From Effrenium voratum (lineage: Eukaryota > Sar > Dinophyceae > Suessiales > Symbiodiniaceae): a stretch of DNA of 64,000 nt. The stretch is from positions 186,290-250,289 of the forward strand of contig CAUJNA010001891.1 of NCBI GenBank assembly GCA_963377175.1, in the 5' to 3' direction. Under the pieces are notes generated by a model. That model worked only from the letters and a program-made list of their open reading frames with translations. It ran no database searches and had not been told where the DNA came from. Positions 52,636-64,000 of this stretch are shown here, in pieces. The first letter of the stretch is position 1; each line of letters opens with the position of its first letter. Both the position numbers and the translations under genes were made by a program.

Positions 52636-54986
52636 GTTGTCATGGCCCGGCAGCCAGGAGCCTTGTGTGTTATGTGAGCTTGGTCGGCTTAACGCTCGCT
52701 CTTACGTGTGCGTGTTGGCGCAATGGGCGTCTTTGGCGCAATGGGCGTCTTACAGCAGTCTCGGAGAAGCTGGAGCGTGGACAAAGCGTGGGCAAAGCGT
52801 GGAAGAGCCATTTGTGGGCGTGGAAAAGCCATTTCTGGGAGTGGAACATCCATTTAGGGGAGTGGACAAACCGTGGACATCCCGCCGAATGCCACCTCAG
52901 CCTGAAAGGCATGCAAGTTAAAGTGGCGGAGCTGAAGTCTACAGAGCTCAACTGCGCGACCTTTTCAAAGACAAAAGGCGATTCCAAACGAGCCTAGCTT
53001 GAACACGGGCTTGCGTGATGGCTGGACTACGGCCGCGGTAGCTTATTGGCTAACATCGAGCTCCACAAATGGTTGTCCAAAGCTACTGAAAACGCGGGTT
53101 TTTCTTTTTTAGGTCCTTCGACAAACAGCCAGTCAAAGGAATTTGGAAGTTCAGGGAGTCAAATTCTGACTTGGCTAATGTGAGCTTGGGGCCTATATGA
53201 TTGCCAGCTTTGTGTGGGGGGGGGGTCTTGCTTATTGGCCAACATGGTAGTCCAGAAATGTGGTCTTACTTATTGGCCAACATGGGAATCCAGAAATGGC
53301 TCTTCGGAACCAGTGAAAACATGCATTCTTGCCACAAATGGCTCTTCGACAAACGGCCGTTTCTGAAAAGGCCTTTTGAATTCCAGAGGGAGGGATCCTT
53401 TCCAGGAAACCGCCAAATAAAAATTCGGGATCAACCCCGAACACGCAAGCTCGGCTGATTCCCCGATCTGATTGGGAGCAATCAAAATACGAAGCCGGTT
53501 GGGTCGGGGACAGCAAACCTGTTGGTTTTCCCTTTACCCACTTTTGGCCCCAAAGATCACCCTTTTCTTTTTTCCAGGGTGGCTGACAGACGGCGTCTTT
53601 CCCGGGCTGGGGTTAAACATCCCCGAAATTCGAAGGCCTGCCCGTTTTTTCGGGCGGCTCGAAAGCAGAGGACTAGGGTTTGTCTCAACGTGGGGGGAAC
53701 GGCGACCCGCACATTTTTTGCGGTGTCCTTCAAAAACGAACCAAAAGCGGCCTCCCTAAGAAGAGAGAAAGACTCATTTCCTTGCATCACTTTCATTAGG
53801 GGCCCCTCGATGGGTTTTTGAACAGCAACCCTAGTTGTTGCGCATTCCAAGATGCTTCGTGCATGCTTTTGGGGGACAGGCCAAAATTGGAATATGTAAC
53901 CATATGTATCCTTTTTAGGAGATGTTGGTTAACCATAGTCGGCACTGGTCTCAGTTTGGCCCTAATCTACCATCGATTTGTTCAAACCGGGCAACTACCC
54001 ACCTGCTTGATTTGTTTTTTGGGGGTGGGCGGACGCAGTTGTTTCGACCACCAACCTCTGCAGTCGAGGAAGCTGGTGCCTTACCAGTGTGTGGTTTTGC
54101 GGGCCGAGTGGCAACACCTCCGCGGGGAGGCGCGGAATCTTCTTGGCCCACGGCTGTTGCTATTTCAGAACGTTTCGTAGTAGTTTGGTGTAGATTTTTT
54201 GTTGAAGGTTTGCCAAACTTGTTTGGAAGGTGTGAACAGGACCACCTTTCTGGCCCGGCAACCAGGGACGTATCTGTGTACATCAGCGTTCCAGTTGTTT
54301 GACTTCCCCAAGATAGACGTCCCAGGGGTAGCGAAGTAGCCTAGTTCCTCACAAGGAGAACGCGTGGGTTTAAGCTTACCCTGGCCGGCAACGAAAGAAC
54401 GGGTATCATGTTTCTTGGTGGCTCCCAGCCATCCAACTTCCTTAGCTTTTTTGCTTCTTCAGGTTTAAGTGGGGATTTCCATTTAACCCACGAAAAGTTG
54501 TTCCATCACTAAAGGTTCTTCCAGTTAATCCACTAGAAGCTAAACTTTTCGCAGGGGACCTGAGGGCAGGTTTGTAAGGCTGGCCTTTTCTGGTTTTGAA
54601 AAGGGGACACCAACCTGAACACCGTGATTTGTGGGCATGCCCCGTATTTTAACATGCGCGCGAGTGGTTTTCCACAATGGGCAGAAACGAGGCCTCGCTC
54701 GTTCTCTCTTCCTGGAAGCCGAGGCATGCTGTTTTTTAAATCAAAGGGACCCTGGTCAAAAATTACGACCCCAGCTCCCCAAAAGGAAGTTTCAAGGAGA
54801 CAGTTGCTGTAAAGGGGAAGCCACGAGCGGAAAAAAAGAACCACGACGCTTGGACTGGCCTCATGATTTTCCCTTTCTCAAAGTCACCCCTAAAGTGATG
54901 AGATGAAGGAAATAACCCCAGTTTCTGACTTGGATAACCCCAGAAACAGTCATTGTGACCACCGCGGCCTTCGGCGCCATGCGCAG
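52636..54986. other. Host DNA, no gene identified
   Basis: Short frames only. The CCATTT(C/G)TG-type repeat words continue at 52808-52860 and 53290-53370. Confidence 0.35.
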
Positions 54987-55091
54987 GTCCTGCGGCAGTT
55001 CCGGGCGCAGAAATCGGCCTACCGGAAGCTCAACGGAGGCCCTACGGCGCCCGACCTGCGCGAGGGGCTGATGCCCAACTTTCAGGCGGGG
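54987..55091 (+). CDS. Exon candidate, 35 codons
   Basis: AG acceptor (CATGCGCAG) and GT donor (GCGGGGgtgcgg) enclose exactly 35 codons: VLRQFRAQKSAYRKLNGGPT, then APDLREGLMPNFQAG. Strongly GC-rich against its flanks. Phase 0 on both sides, like the exon at 44682-44792. Unknown family. Confidence 0.5.
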
Positions 55092-57036
55092 GTGCGGACA
55101 CCGCCAAGCAGCTTTGGCGGGTGTCCATTTTTTCCTTGGTGGCAAGGGAAAGCCGTGCGGTTCCTTGGCTTTTTAGACCTTTTTAGATCTTTTTGGTTGG
55201 TTTGGTGGGGGGGAGCTTGCCTTTGACCTACTCAAAGTCAAACTTTTGGGGGATCTGAGTTTCCCTTCAAAACCAACAGGGAACTTACATGAACTTACAA
55301 AAACCACACGCACCCACACCATTTGCTCAAGATGTTCTATTTGGCCCTGGTAGTTTTGACTTCAGTAAATGAAGGTTGTGGCAGCATGTTGAGGGCTTCT
55401 CCCAAAAAAGGTAAGTTTTGGGTGGTCTCACGAAAAGAGCCACCGTTTAGGGGGCAATATTGGGATGTCGCTTCTCAACTGCCCCTTAAAGTGTTGCACG
55501 TTGAGGGTGGTTTCAGCATTGCATTTTTGGGAGGGTTGTTTTGGAGATCCCATGTCAATATTAGGATATGGGGAAGTGAATGCTGGGATTTTGGAGACAA
55601 ATCCACTTTGAAGACAAGCCCAAAGTTTGCGGAACCATTTGGTTCACATTTCTCATGTTTGGAGAACTATACTGTGGACCGATAAAATCCGGCACCAGTT
55701 GGGGTGGATGCAGCCCTGTGAACACCGTGACAAAACACCTATCAACTGTTGCCTTGTGTGGATTTTGTCCATCCGCAGTAGAACAAGCACACGACTAAAC
55801 TAACCCGTTTGCCCTAGGAATCCCCCCCTTTCGGCTTCCTTCGTTTCCCTTTGGTAAGGTCTCGTAGGGTCTAAGTAAGTCTGGCCTGATCTTGTCAGGC
55901 TGGAGACCAGCCGGCTCCGGAGCCTCGGCTTCGAAACCCCCTGGGTTTTGTGTGGTATGTGAGTGAAACTGGTCGTTTGTTTCGAAACTGATATGGGCCC
56001 CAGGTCTTTCGTAGCTGTTTGCATTGACCCGGGTTCCATTTTGGGTATCTATTCTTGATTTATACCCATGTGAGCATCAACCGTATCTCAGGGAAACGTG
56101 GGGCTAAACTGGCCGACAGTCTGAGCCTGAAATGGCAAACGGGCACGTTTCCGTGCTTCTTATTCTTTACATAGCTTTAGACTACTTTCCCACCAGATGT
56201 GTATAAACGACGCAAGATGGAACAAACAAGGCATCCTTTGAAATTGCTAGGAGTCAATTCCTTTGAAGCTGGTTCAACAAAATGTTCGCAGTCGGTTTCC
56301 GTGAAACATCCATGAAAAACATGTTTGCCTTGAACGGGTTTGGCTTCCTGCAGCCATGGAGGTTTGGCGGCGGTGACTTCCAAGCGATGTTGACGTTGGC
56401 ATTGGCTTCTGTAAGCTCCCTTGAAAGCTCCCTGCGAGTTTGGCCGGTTCGCAACCGGGACAATTGGGCCGGTTCCTTGGAAGTTCCTTGACATTGATTT
56501 CGTGAAAGGTCCCTGAATGTTGGCCTACATTTCTTCAGTGTGTTGTTTCTGGTTTCAGGCTTGAAGAAGTTGTCACGCTAGTCACCCTGCCCAGTATCTG
56601 AACGAGTCTGACTTACTGAACCATTTCTGGTTGGATGCCCTGGAACAACTTGGGTACCCAATCCCCAAGCCAAAGGCAAACAGCTCCGGCTTTTGGAAAC
56701 AATTCATTTCCTTTGCGACTGAAGCCACCGGATTCCCCCGCGGAGGTATACGAGGCACGCTGGTTGGTTCTCAGGGCACGAGAATTTGAACCCCGAAGAG
56801 AAACAAAAAGAAAAAAACCAAAACCCATATAAGGGAATCCCTGTAGCTTTGGCGCATTTTGCCAAGGGATGTTAGGATTTTAAACTTTTTCCAACTAACG
56901 GGTTTTCCGTATGAATCCACTAAAAGCTCTTCACTTTTAGCTGGGGAGGTAGGTGAAAGCAAGCGAGGTAGGTTCATCAGGCTTCGCTTTCGGTCCTACC
57001 GAGCACCAAGCTTTTTTCATGGCGGGGAGAGGGGTA

Positions 57037-57138
57037 TGGGTCAAAATTTTCAACCACCAGGATATGGACCGCAGGTTAAATCGTCCAAGCCATTTACCAG
57101 GGCAATCCATTTTGGGGTTACCAACTATTTTTGACCCA
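57037..57138 (+). mobile_element. Short inverted-repeat element, second copy
   Basis: Starts TGGGTCAAAATTTTC and ends TATTTTTGACCCA; contains GGATATGGACCGCAGGT and CATTTACCAGGG, shared with the element at 51532-51626 in the opposite orientation. Confidence 0.65.
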
Positions 57139-57411
57139 CAGCCATGGTTTTCCCCTTTTAACCCTTCTGAAGGATACAGCATAGGCATAGTTTCCCGATT
57201 TGGTCAACACGTAGTAACCGCACTGTTCCTTCTTCACAGACTTGCATGATGTGTAAGAGCAATCTAGCCTCCATACCCCCCCCCCCCACCCAAAAAAAGA
57301 AGAGAGAGGCAATTTTAGTAGATGGTTCTACTACCTGGATGGAGTTCTTTGTAAGGTCGATGTATTATACAAACCTGTAAAGCCATGTTGGTAGACGCCA
57401 GAGTCCATAAG

Positions 57412-57580
57412 GTTGGTGGCGGAGTTTAAAGAGATTGACCCACGAGTGTCGGGGGAGGATCCCAAAAAGCCCGATGAGCTCACCGATGAACAAGTTCACT
57501 ATGTTGGCCGTCAGGATATCGACCTTCGTTTGGAACACCTAGTATCCCCCGCAAAGCCAGCAATCTCCTATGAAGACATG
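57412..57580 (+). CDS. Exon candidate, about 56 codons
   Basis: After CATAAG the frame from 57413 reads LVAEFKEIDPRVSGEDPKKP, DELTDEQVHYVGRQDIDLRL and EHLVSPAKPAISYEDM, then meets a TA-rich tract. The composition is that of a soluble protein. The donor is unclear (a GT follows GACAT). Family not recognised. Confidence 0.5.
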
Positions 57581-57822
57581 TGCAATATATATATATATAC
57601 ATTTGTAAATATTACGGATGTATGTGTTTGCCTAGACAATCGATCTCGTATTGAGATGGTCAAATGGTTTCTTCATACCATACAAGCCATGGGTTTTCAA
57701 GCACTTGGAGCAAACAAGTGTCATGGCTGAGACACTCGGGTTTGGTCGATTCAACCATGAGCAGCTTCAAACGGCCTTTTTTGGCTAAGCCAGCCATCCG
57801 TTCGTCCACACCAGTTTTGCAA

Positions 57823-57967
57823 GAGGTTGTCGACGCGGTCCTTGTTGTCCCTTGCCCGAGGACTACATTGTGCGATGCAAACCCCGGCTATTTGTGCGGC
57901 ATACCTTCATTGACGTGAACGATTCCGAATGCTCCGACATGGAAATGACCCGCTCGGCCTCGTACAA
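57823..57967 (+). CDS. Exon candidate with GTGAGC donor
   Basis: The frame reads LPEDYIVRCKPRLFVRHTFI then DVNDSECSDMEMTRSASY and ends at AAgtgagc, a classic donor. The phrase around FVRHTFID with a Ser/Arg tail is in the style of many dinoflagellate proteins, as far as I can recall. It probably belongs with the exon at 57412-57580. Confidence 0.5.
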
Positions 57968-58720
57968 GTGAGCACAAGTGACAGGCGTGCGCTTCCCCTT
58001 TTTGTGTGATAATTAGCACAGACCCCCAGAAGTCTTTATTGCAGATCTGCGGGCCAATGTAGCTGCCAAGTGTGCGGTAAAGTCGGCGGACGCAAAGGGA
58101 TGAGCAACTGCCAGCAGTCAGCCATATTCTGAGCAAGGTGATGACATGAGGCACACATTTGACTGTAGATTACCAATACGCAGCATCATCGGGGCGCACT
58201 ATGAATATTGACCGTTGCTCACCTCCCTAACCCGTCAGCTAATTCCATCGTCGAGTGTAAGCTGGCTTGCGGTTCTACCCACGCTAGACCCCACCAGCAT
58301 CTCCGACGGATGCACATGAGTTACTTTCCTGGCATCAGGAAAAGTGGTTTCCGACTTTCCTGCAAGGAACCGCTTTGTACAGGCACGCTGCGGCGTGGCC
58401 ACATGGACTTGTACAGGGGTTCCATCCATGTGAGGCATACAAGATGCCTGCAGGAAGGAAGGAGTTGCGACCGAAACACGCAACGGCCCACTCGTGCCGA
58501 TGTTTCTATCTGTACTTGCGGTGGGGAGGACAAATTTTCGTTGCAAACAGGTCTTTACCGTTTTGGCCCATCGAGAGTGATGGAAGTTGAAGGCCGGTGT
58601 GAAGACATCAACGTCCGGAAGGCGTGGCTTTGACAATCCCAGATCTGCCTTAAAGGGACAGCAGAAGAAACCCAAGTGCTCTTGGTCCATGATATTGAAA
58701 CATCTCCAACTGTTTGGTTT
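57968..58720. other. Host DNA, no gene identified
   Basis: A 141-codon plus frame (58208-58633) and a minus frame overlap here. Neither has domains or splice support. Confidence 0.35.
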
Positions 58721-58724
58721 GTTG

Positions 58725-59770
<1,046 letters not shown>

Positions 59771-60012
59771 GGTTATTTTGCAGCCACATCGCCTTCAGAG
59801 GGATCCAACCAGCCTGAAACCACCGTTTCACATGTTGCCTGTGGGGGGCTTGTCAAGACTATGGTCTGTTTTTGGACCCTGGGCTGGCCTTTTTTGAGAG
59901 AACATCAGCCTGAATTTGGCTTTTGAGATAACATACCCAAATGGGCCCTAGTTTTGACCCCTTTTTCTTCGTCCGCAGCACGGCTCCGACTTCCGACGGC
60001 ATGTTTTGCAGG

Positions 60013-60097
60013 TGTGAGAGCGTGAACTGGGCCGATGTGCGCAAGGAGATCGTGAAGATTCTGGATGATGACAAGTACAAGGAGCGATATGTCAAAT
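60013..60097 (+). CDS. Exon candidate
   Basis: After TTTTGCAG the frame reads CESVNWADVRKEIVKILDDD then KYKERYVKW and meets a G-run. The charged helical composition is convincing for coding. Unknown family. It is the last GC-rich exon candidate before the CpG-poor zone. Confidence 0.45.
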
Positions 60098-60440
60098 GGG
60101 GGGGGGGTCTCAAAGTGCTGAAGGGAGATAGGCAGTTTTAAGTTTCCTTCCAAACACCTTACCGAACAGATAAACTGTTGCATAATGTTGACCTATGATT
60201 AATACATAGGGCCCCCCCCCATCTGAAGACACACCCACGATGTTTTTAGGATTCCATGGTTGGGCCTTGTTTAAAGGGAGGCGAACAGGACACCACTTTC
60301 TTTTGGTTTTCGCATACTACATTAGAATTGGGCCAATTCAAAGTATCTGTTTGAGCCAACACAAGGCACTGTTCGACTTTGGGGGAATACTAAGTTAGAG
60401 ACTTTGGGCCAATTCTAAAGGAGTATGAGCCAAGAACTTT

Positions 60441-61185
60441 TTCGCATGCATTCTAGGAGGGATTGAGAAGGACATTCATGAGGGTTTGAGGCATGTATTC
60501 CAAGAGGGATTGAGAAGGACATTCATGAGGGTTTGCATGGTCAGGCATGTATTCCAAGAGGGATTGAGAAGGAAATTCATGAGGGTTTGCATGGGCAGGC
60601 ATGCATTCTAGGAGGGATTGAGAAGGACAGTCATGAGGGGTTGCATGGGCAGGCATGTATTCCAAGAGGGATTGAGAAGGACATTCATGAGGGTTTGCAT
60701 GGGCAGGCATGTATTCCAAGAGGGATTGGGAAGGAAATTCATGAGGGTTTGCATGGGCTGGCATGCATTCTAGGAGGGATTGAGAAGGACATTCATGAGG
60801 GTTTGAGGCATGTATTCCAAGAGGGATTGAGAAGGACATTCATGAGGGTTTGCAGGGGCTGGATGTATTCCAAGAGGGATTGAGAAGGACATTCATGAGG
60901 GTTTGCATGGGCAGGCATGCATTCTAGGAGGGATTGAGAAGGACATTCATGAGGGTTTGCATGGGCAGGCATGTATTCCAAGAGGGATTGAGAAGGACAT
61001 TCATGAGGGTTTGCAGGGGCTGGTTGTATTCCAAGAGGGATTGAGAAGGACATTCATGAGGGTTTGCATGGGCAGGCATGCATTCTAGGAGGGATTGAGA
61101 AGGACATTCATGAGGGTTTGCATGGGCAGGCATGTGTTCCAAGAGGGATTGAGAAGGACATTCATGAGGGTTTGCATGGATTCAG
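60441..61185 (+). repeat. 60-bp tandem array (about 13 units)
   Basis: Unit words: GGAGGGATTGAGAAGGAC, ATTCATGAGGGTTTGCATGG and GGCAGGCATG(C/T)ATTC. The period is mostly 60 bp (20 codons), with some shorter units of about 48-54 bp. Two unit types alternate (CATTCTAGGAGG and TATTCCAAGAGG). Both strands stay open for long stretches because the period is a multiple of three. Confidence 0.92.
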
Positions 61186-61268
61186 CATGACATTTACAAG
61201 GGGAGGCATGGGTTTGCAGGCATTTCAGCAAGGGTTCAGTGAGCATTAGCTTGGCCAGCATTGCAGCC

Positions 61269-61838
61269 ATGTCATCAGTGAGTGAGAATTCATGGCATGA
61301 ACTTCATGAGTCAGATTTAGATTCAGGGCATGATGCAGATACAGAGCAGGCTGGGCAGGAGGATGCAGAGCAGGAGGATGAGAATGCAGCAGTTGATGAG
61401 GGTGCATCAGTCCAGCGTTATTGGGCCAACCAGTACACTGCATTAGTGGGCATGTCAAGGAGAATCAGGCATCATGTTGAAGTGCTTAATCTGATTGGTC
61501 AGTATTTGGGCATTGATGTTGCAGACACATACTGGTGCCTGCATTATGCAGGCAGTGTGTATCAGTTTGTCCAGCTGGAGAACCCTGCATATTCAGATGC
61601 ATGGTGCATCTGGGGCTGGGTGATTGAGTATGCAGCAAAAGGCAGCTACTATTTTGTGGGTGATGAGATCAAGGAGCTTGAATGTCATGTTGGAGATGTG
61701 CCATCAGAACTTGCATCATCAAGCTCAGCACCAGCAGGATCAGACTCAGCACCATCAGGCTCAGGATTAAATTCAGATGCATCAACCACATCCTGTCAAT
61801 TCCCTCAGCATCCTCATGAGATCAGGTTTGTAGATTAG
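61269..61838 (+). CDS. Hypothetical protein in the CpG-poor zone
   Basis: 189 codons from ATG 61269. The N-terminal 60 residues are acidic (Asp/Glu/Gln-rich), followed by a folded-looking core at about 65-155 with YWANQYTALVGMSRRIRHHV, LIGQYLGIDVADTYWCLHYA and WCIWGWVIEYAAKGSYYFVG. The tail is Ser/Ala/Pro-rich. It directly follows the 60-bp array. No family is recognised. Low CpG and high CA/TG content match the neighbouring DNA. Confidence 0.55.
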   Translation: MSSVSENSWHELHESDLDSGHDADTEQAGQEDAEQEDENAAVDEGASVQRYWANQYTALVGMSRRIRHHVEVLNLIGQYLGIDVADTYWCLHYAGSVYQFVQLENPAYSDAWCIWGWVIEYAAKGSYYFVGDEIKELECHVGDVPSELASSSSAPAGSDSAPSGSGLNSDASTTSCQFPQHPHEIRFVD

Positions 61839-63006
61839 TTAGGCTCAGTGCAATGGAGGCAAGTGTATGAGAGAAAAAGGGTTATGGTGGTGTGTGGTGG
61901 GTGGTGTGTGGTGGGTGGTGTGTGGTGGGTGGTGGGTTGGTGGTGCCAGCACCATTCCCTTTCAGCCCTGGCCAAGCCCTGCTAGGATCAGATCTTCATC
62001 AGGTGCTGCATCCAAAGAAGGATGATGAGGCAAAGAAGCCAATTGGAGAAGGGAAGGATGAGGAAAAGAAAGATGAGTAAGCAATGAGTAGCTGCAACCC
62101 AGTGTTCTTAGCAGTTGGCATCAGGATTGAGTTGGAAAACATGAAGGTGCATGCGCTGTCATGAGTGGCATGGGGGCAGTGAGCATGGATTCACTTGGCA
62201 TCATGTGCATCCAGCATGTGCATGAGCCATTCAATCATCAGCAGCCTTTTGCACCATCAGAGCTTGGAATCAGTTTGTATTTGGAGCCCATTAGCATGGC
62301 CATGAGCATGAAGAAGGTGATGGCATGCCTGGTTGCCATCATTGCAGTGGTATTTGGCATCATCAGTAGCTTGAATCAATTCATGGGGGACAAATTGACA
62401 ATTGCTCATCACTGACAATTGTTAACTATCATGACTGAGGCCAGGGGATTGACATGGAGCACCATCAGTTGATCAATCAGGGAGTGCCTTGGCCACATGG
62501 GGCATGGCAATGCAGGGAAATTAGCATGGGTGGAGGGTGCACACAAATCAGGCGATGTACTGCTTCATGCTGTATGCATTGTGGAAGATGCATCAGTTTG
62601 TGGATCATGCAACTTGGAGTCATTAATTAGTTAAGTATGCAAATGTATTTGTTTTGCAATGGCATGCAGGTAGTCACATGAACATTGATGAACATTGTTC
62701 ACTGCTCAGGCATGCAACATCAGCAACTCAGCCTGGACATGTGCAAGGAAAGCAGGGTTCATGGAGAAGCGTGCCTGTGCCAGCAATCAGATTCATGATT
62801 CATGGCATGGAGTTTGCTTGAACCAGGTGTATAGTGTGTGAATGCTTTAAATTCTTGATGAACTTCAGGCATGGACATCGCCTATGGAGGCTTCCATGAT
62901 TTGCAAAGGCATGTGGCACAGGTGCTCAGAGAGCCTCTTGGCTGATGCAAGATAATTACATGAAGCATGATGATGAGCGCATGAGGTGATAAGGAACTAG
63001 TTAGTC
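61839..63006. other. CpG-poor DNA with weak coding fragments
   Basis: A GTGGTGGGTG tract lies at 61887-61942. A frame at 62161-62415 encodes 84 residues with one hydrophobic helix (VMACLVAIIAVVFGIISSL) and may be an exon or a small membrane protein. Otherwise nothing is recognised. Confidence 0.35.
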
Positions 63007-63221
63007 AGATGTCATCAGCTGTTACTCAGTTAATTACTAGGCTCAGGTATGATGATCAGATGGGGGATTCTGCCATATTGGTGGGCATGATCCAGGGATT
63101 GCGCCCTACATTTGCACCAGGGATGAGCAGAACCTTGCCAGCATTAGTTTCATTAGGCAATGCTAATTATCAGCAGGCGATGCAGCAGGGCAACCATTGC
63201 AACCAGCATGGCAACACATGA
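63007..63221 (+). CDS. Exon-like fragment
   Basis: Reads SSAVTQLITRLRYDDQMGDS then AILVGMIQGLRPTFAPGMSR, ending at TGA. It is one of several plausible coding islands in this zone separated by short non-coding stretches, suggesting a multi-exon gene. Family unknown. Confidence 0.35.
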
Positions 63222-63405
63222 TTGGCTTTATTCATTCCAGCCAAGGGGATTACTATGAGGCAGAATGGGATTTGGCAATTCGTGCAGCATTGCTGGATGC
63301 AAAGCTGCAGGCCCAGCAGCTTTGAGTAACTAATGAAATGACAGTTCATGAAGCAAAATTCTAATTAAGTTGCATGATGATTGGACTTGTTGTTTTCAAC
63401 TAAGG

Positions 63406-63540
63406 TATCAGCAGCTGATTCGCAAGGTATGTGGGATGAAGGACTATGTGGCACATGATAAAGAGCAGTTCATCAGGAAGAATGCCAACAGGAAGGAATG
63501 GCAACAGGAGCAATTCCATCCAGAGCATTGGATTAAGTAG
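63406..63540 (+). CDS. Exon-like fragment
   Basis: Reads YQQLIRKVCGMKDYVAHDKE then QFIRKNANRKEWQQEQFHPE, ending at TAG. Balanced composition. It may belong with the fragments at 63007 and 63790. Confidence 0.35.
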   Translation, partial: YQQLIRKVCGMKDYVAHDKEQFIRKNANRKEWQQEQFHPEHWIK

Positions 63541-63783
63541 TAAACAAATGATTACATGAGTGCTTGAAACTAGCAAGTGTTTGAGATGTGCTGAGGATCA
63601 GGATGCTGCTTCCATCATGGGCATGTGCCCCCCATGGAGCAAGCTCATCAAGGCATACCAGGCCATTGATGCCAGGATGAAGTAGTTGGTGTGCCTTGGA
63701 AGTTTCAATCCAGAATCAGCAATCAAAGAACTGTTAGCTTGTGAGTGCATGATGTGATATCCAAGTGCATCATTGATTAAGGA

Positions 63784-64000
63784 AGCTCTATGAGCACTAC
63801 AATCAGCAAATGGATCAGTGGGAAATGGACATTCCATTGCAGCCCATGTGGTCATTCCAAAGGGAGATGACCAAGATCGACAAGATGTGCCTCAGCAAGC
63901 AAGCATTTGATGAGTTTGATGAATTATCAATCAACAGACCCAGCACGCAATCAGCAGGATACATAGTTAACAAACATCAGCTCTTGACCATCAGCAAGCA
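63784..64000 (+). CDS. Exon-like fragment running off the right edge
   Basis: Reads LYEHYNQQMDQWEMDIPLQP, MWSFQREMTKIDKMCLSKQA and FDEFDELSINRPSTQSAGYI, and is still open at position 64000. It is the best coding candidate of the CpG-poor right end. No family is recognised. Confidence 0.45.

Noticed and set aside
60441..61185. Regular repeats as a possible CRISPR array
   Set aside because: Units are contiguous 60-bp tandem copies without unique spacers, in eukaryotic-type DNA.
62161..62415. 84-codon frame as a definite membrane protein gene
   Set aside because: One hydrophobic stretch only, no family or borders; kept as a weak note in the region entry.

Overview
The window joins two very different kinds of DNA. 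Positions 1 to about 22,150 are very AT-rich, densely packed with genes, and read as most of an integrated double-stranded DNA virus of the Polinton-like / Maverick type. The rest (about 22.2-64 kb) is a GC-richer, gene-poor eukaryotic chromosome full of microsatellites, minisatellites, fold-back palindromes and dispersed short repeats, with only scattered exon-like islands. A protist host, possibly a dinoflagellate, fits the sparse GC-rich exons and heavy repeat load. That is an inference from style; I found no spliced-leader sequence or other decisive host marker.

Viral layout. The left edge cuts the start of a DNA methyltransferase gene (minus strand). Small minus-strand genes run to 1026, then a palindrome-rich divergent region leads to an A32/FtsK-like packaging ATPase (1289-2053) and a small zinc protein. 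From 2.3 to 10.1 kb a minus-strand block carries virion genes: a myristoylation-type small protein, a structural-type gene interrupted by a 1.6-kb GC-rich insert, a 326-residue virion candidate, the major capsid protein in two frames, a GIY-YIG nuclease and a class-3-type lipase. From 10.2 kb the genes point right: penton-like minor capsid protein, a zinc-finger/proline-rich protein and a 698-residue fibre with an S74 chaperone end. From 13.9 kb comes the replication block: small ORF, frameshifted zinc protein, retroviral-type (rve) integrase, second GIY-YIG protein, a broken protein-primed family B DNA polymerase joined to an SF1 helicase and a Cys/His tail, and a last Cys-rich protein.

Four replication-side genes share an upstream box (TTGTAAAA, then TATTTAAAGAAATAT), probably the virus's early promoter. 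Several intergenic gaps contain perfect inverted repeats of 11-18 bp, likely transcript-end or regulatory hairpins. The genes imply a full cycle: integrate (integrase), replicate (polymerase-helicase), package (ATPase), build a double-jelly-roll capsid with penton and fibre, and breach membranes (lipase). At least three genes carry frame breaks and one carries an insertion, so this copy looks decaying, unless the indels are sequencing errors.

Host layout. 22.2-39 kb holds no gene I can defend, but has a 0.4-kb G/T array, a 60-bp minisatellite and several 117-136-bp fold-back elements. 40.3-42.7 kb is a C/T-rich minisatellite. 46.1-47.8 kb and 58.7-59.8 kb are tetranucleotide arrays. Between 39.8 and 60.1 kb, short plus-strand exon candidates with plausible splice borders occur at kilobase spacing. 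60.4-64 kb is a third compositional zone, poor in CpG, starting with a 60-bp tandem array and containing one 189-codon ORF and further exon-like fragments.
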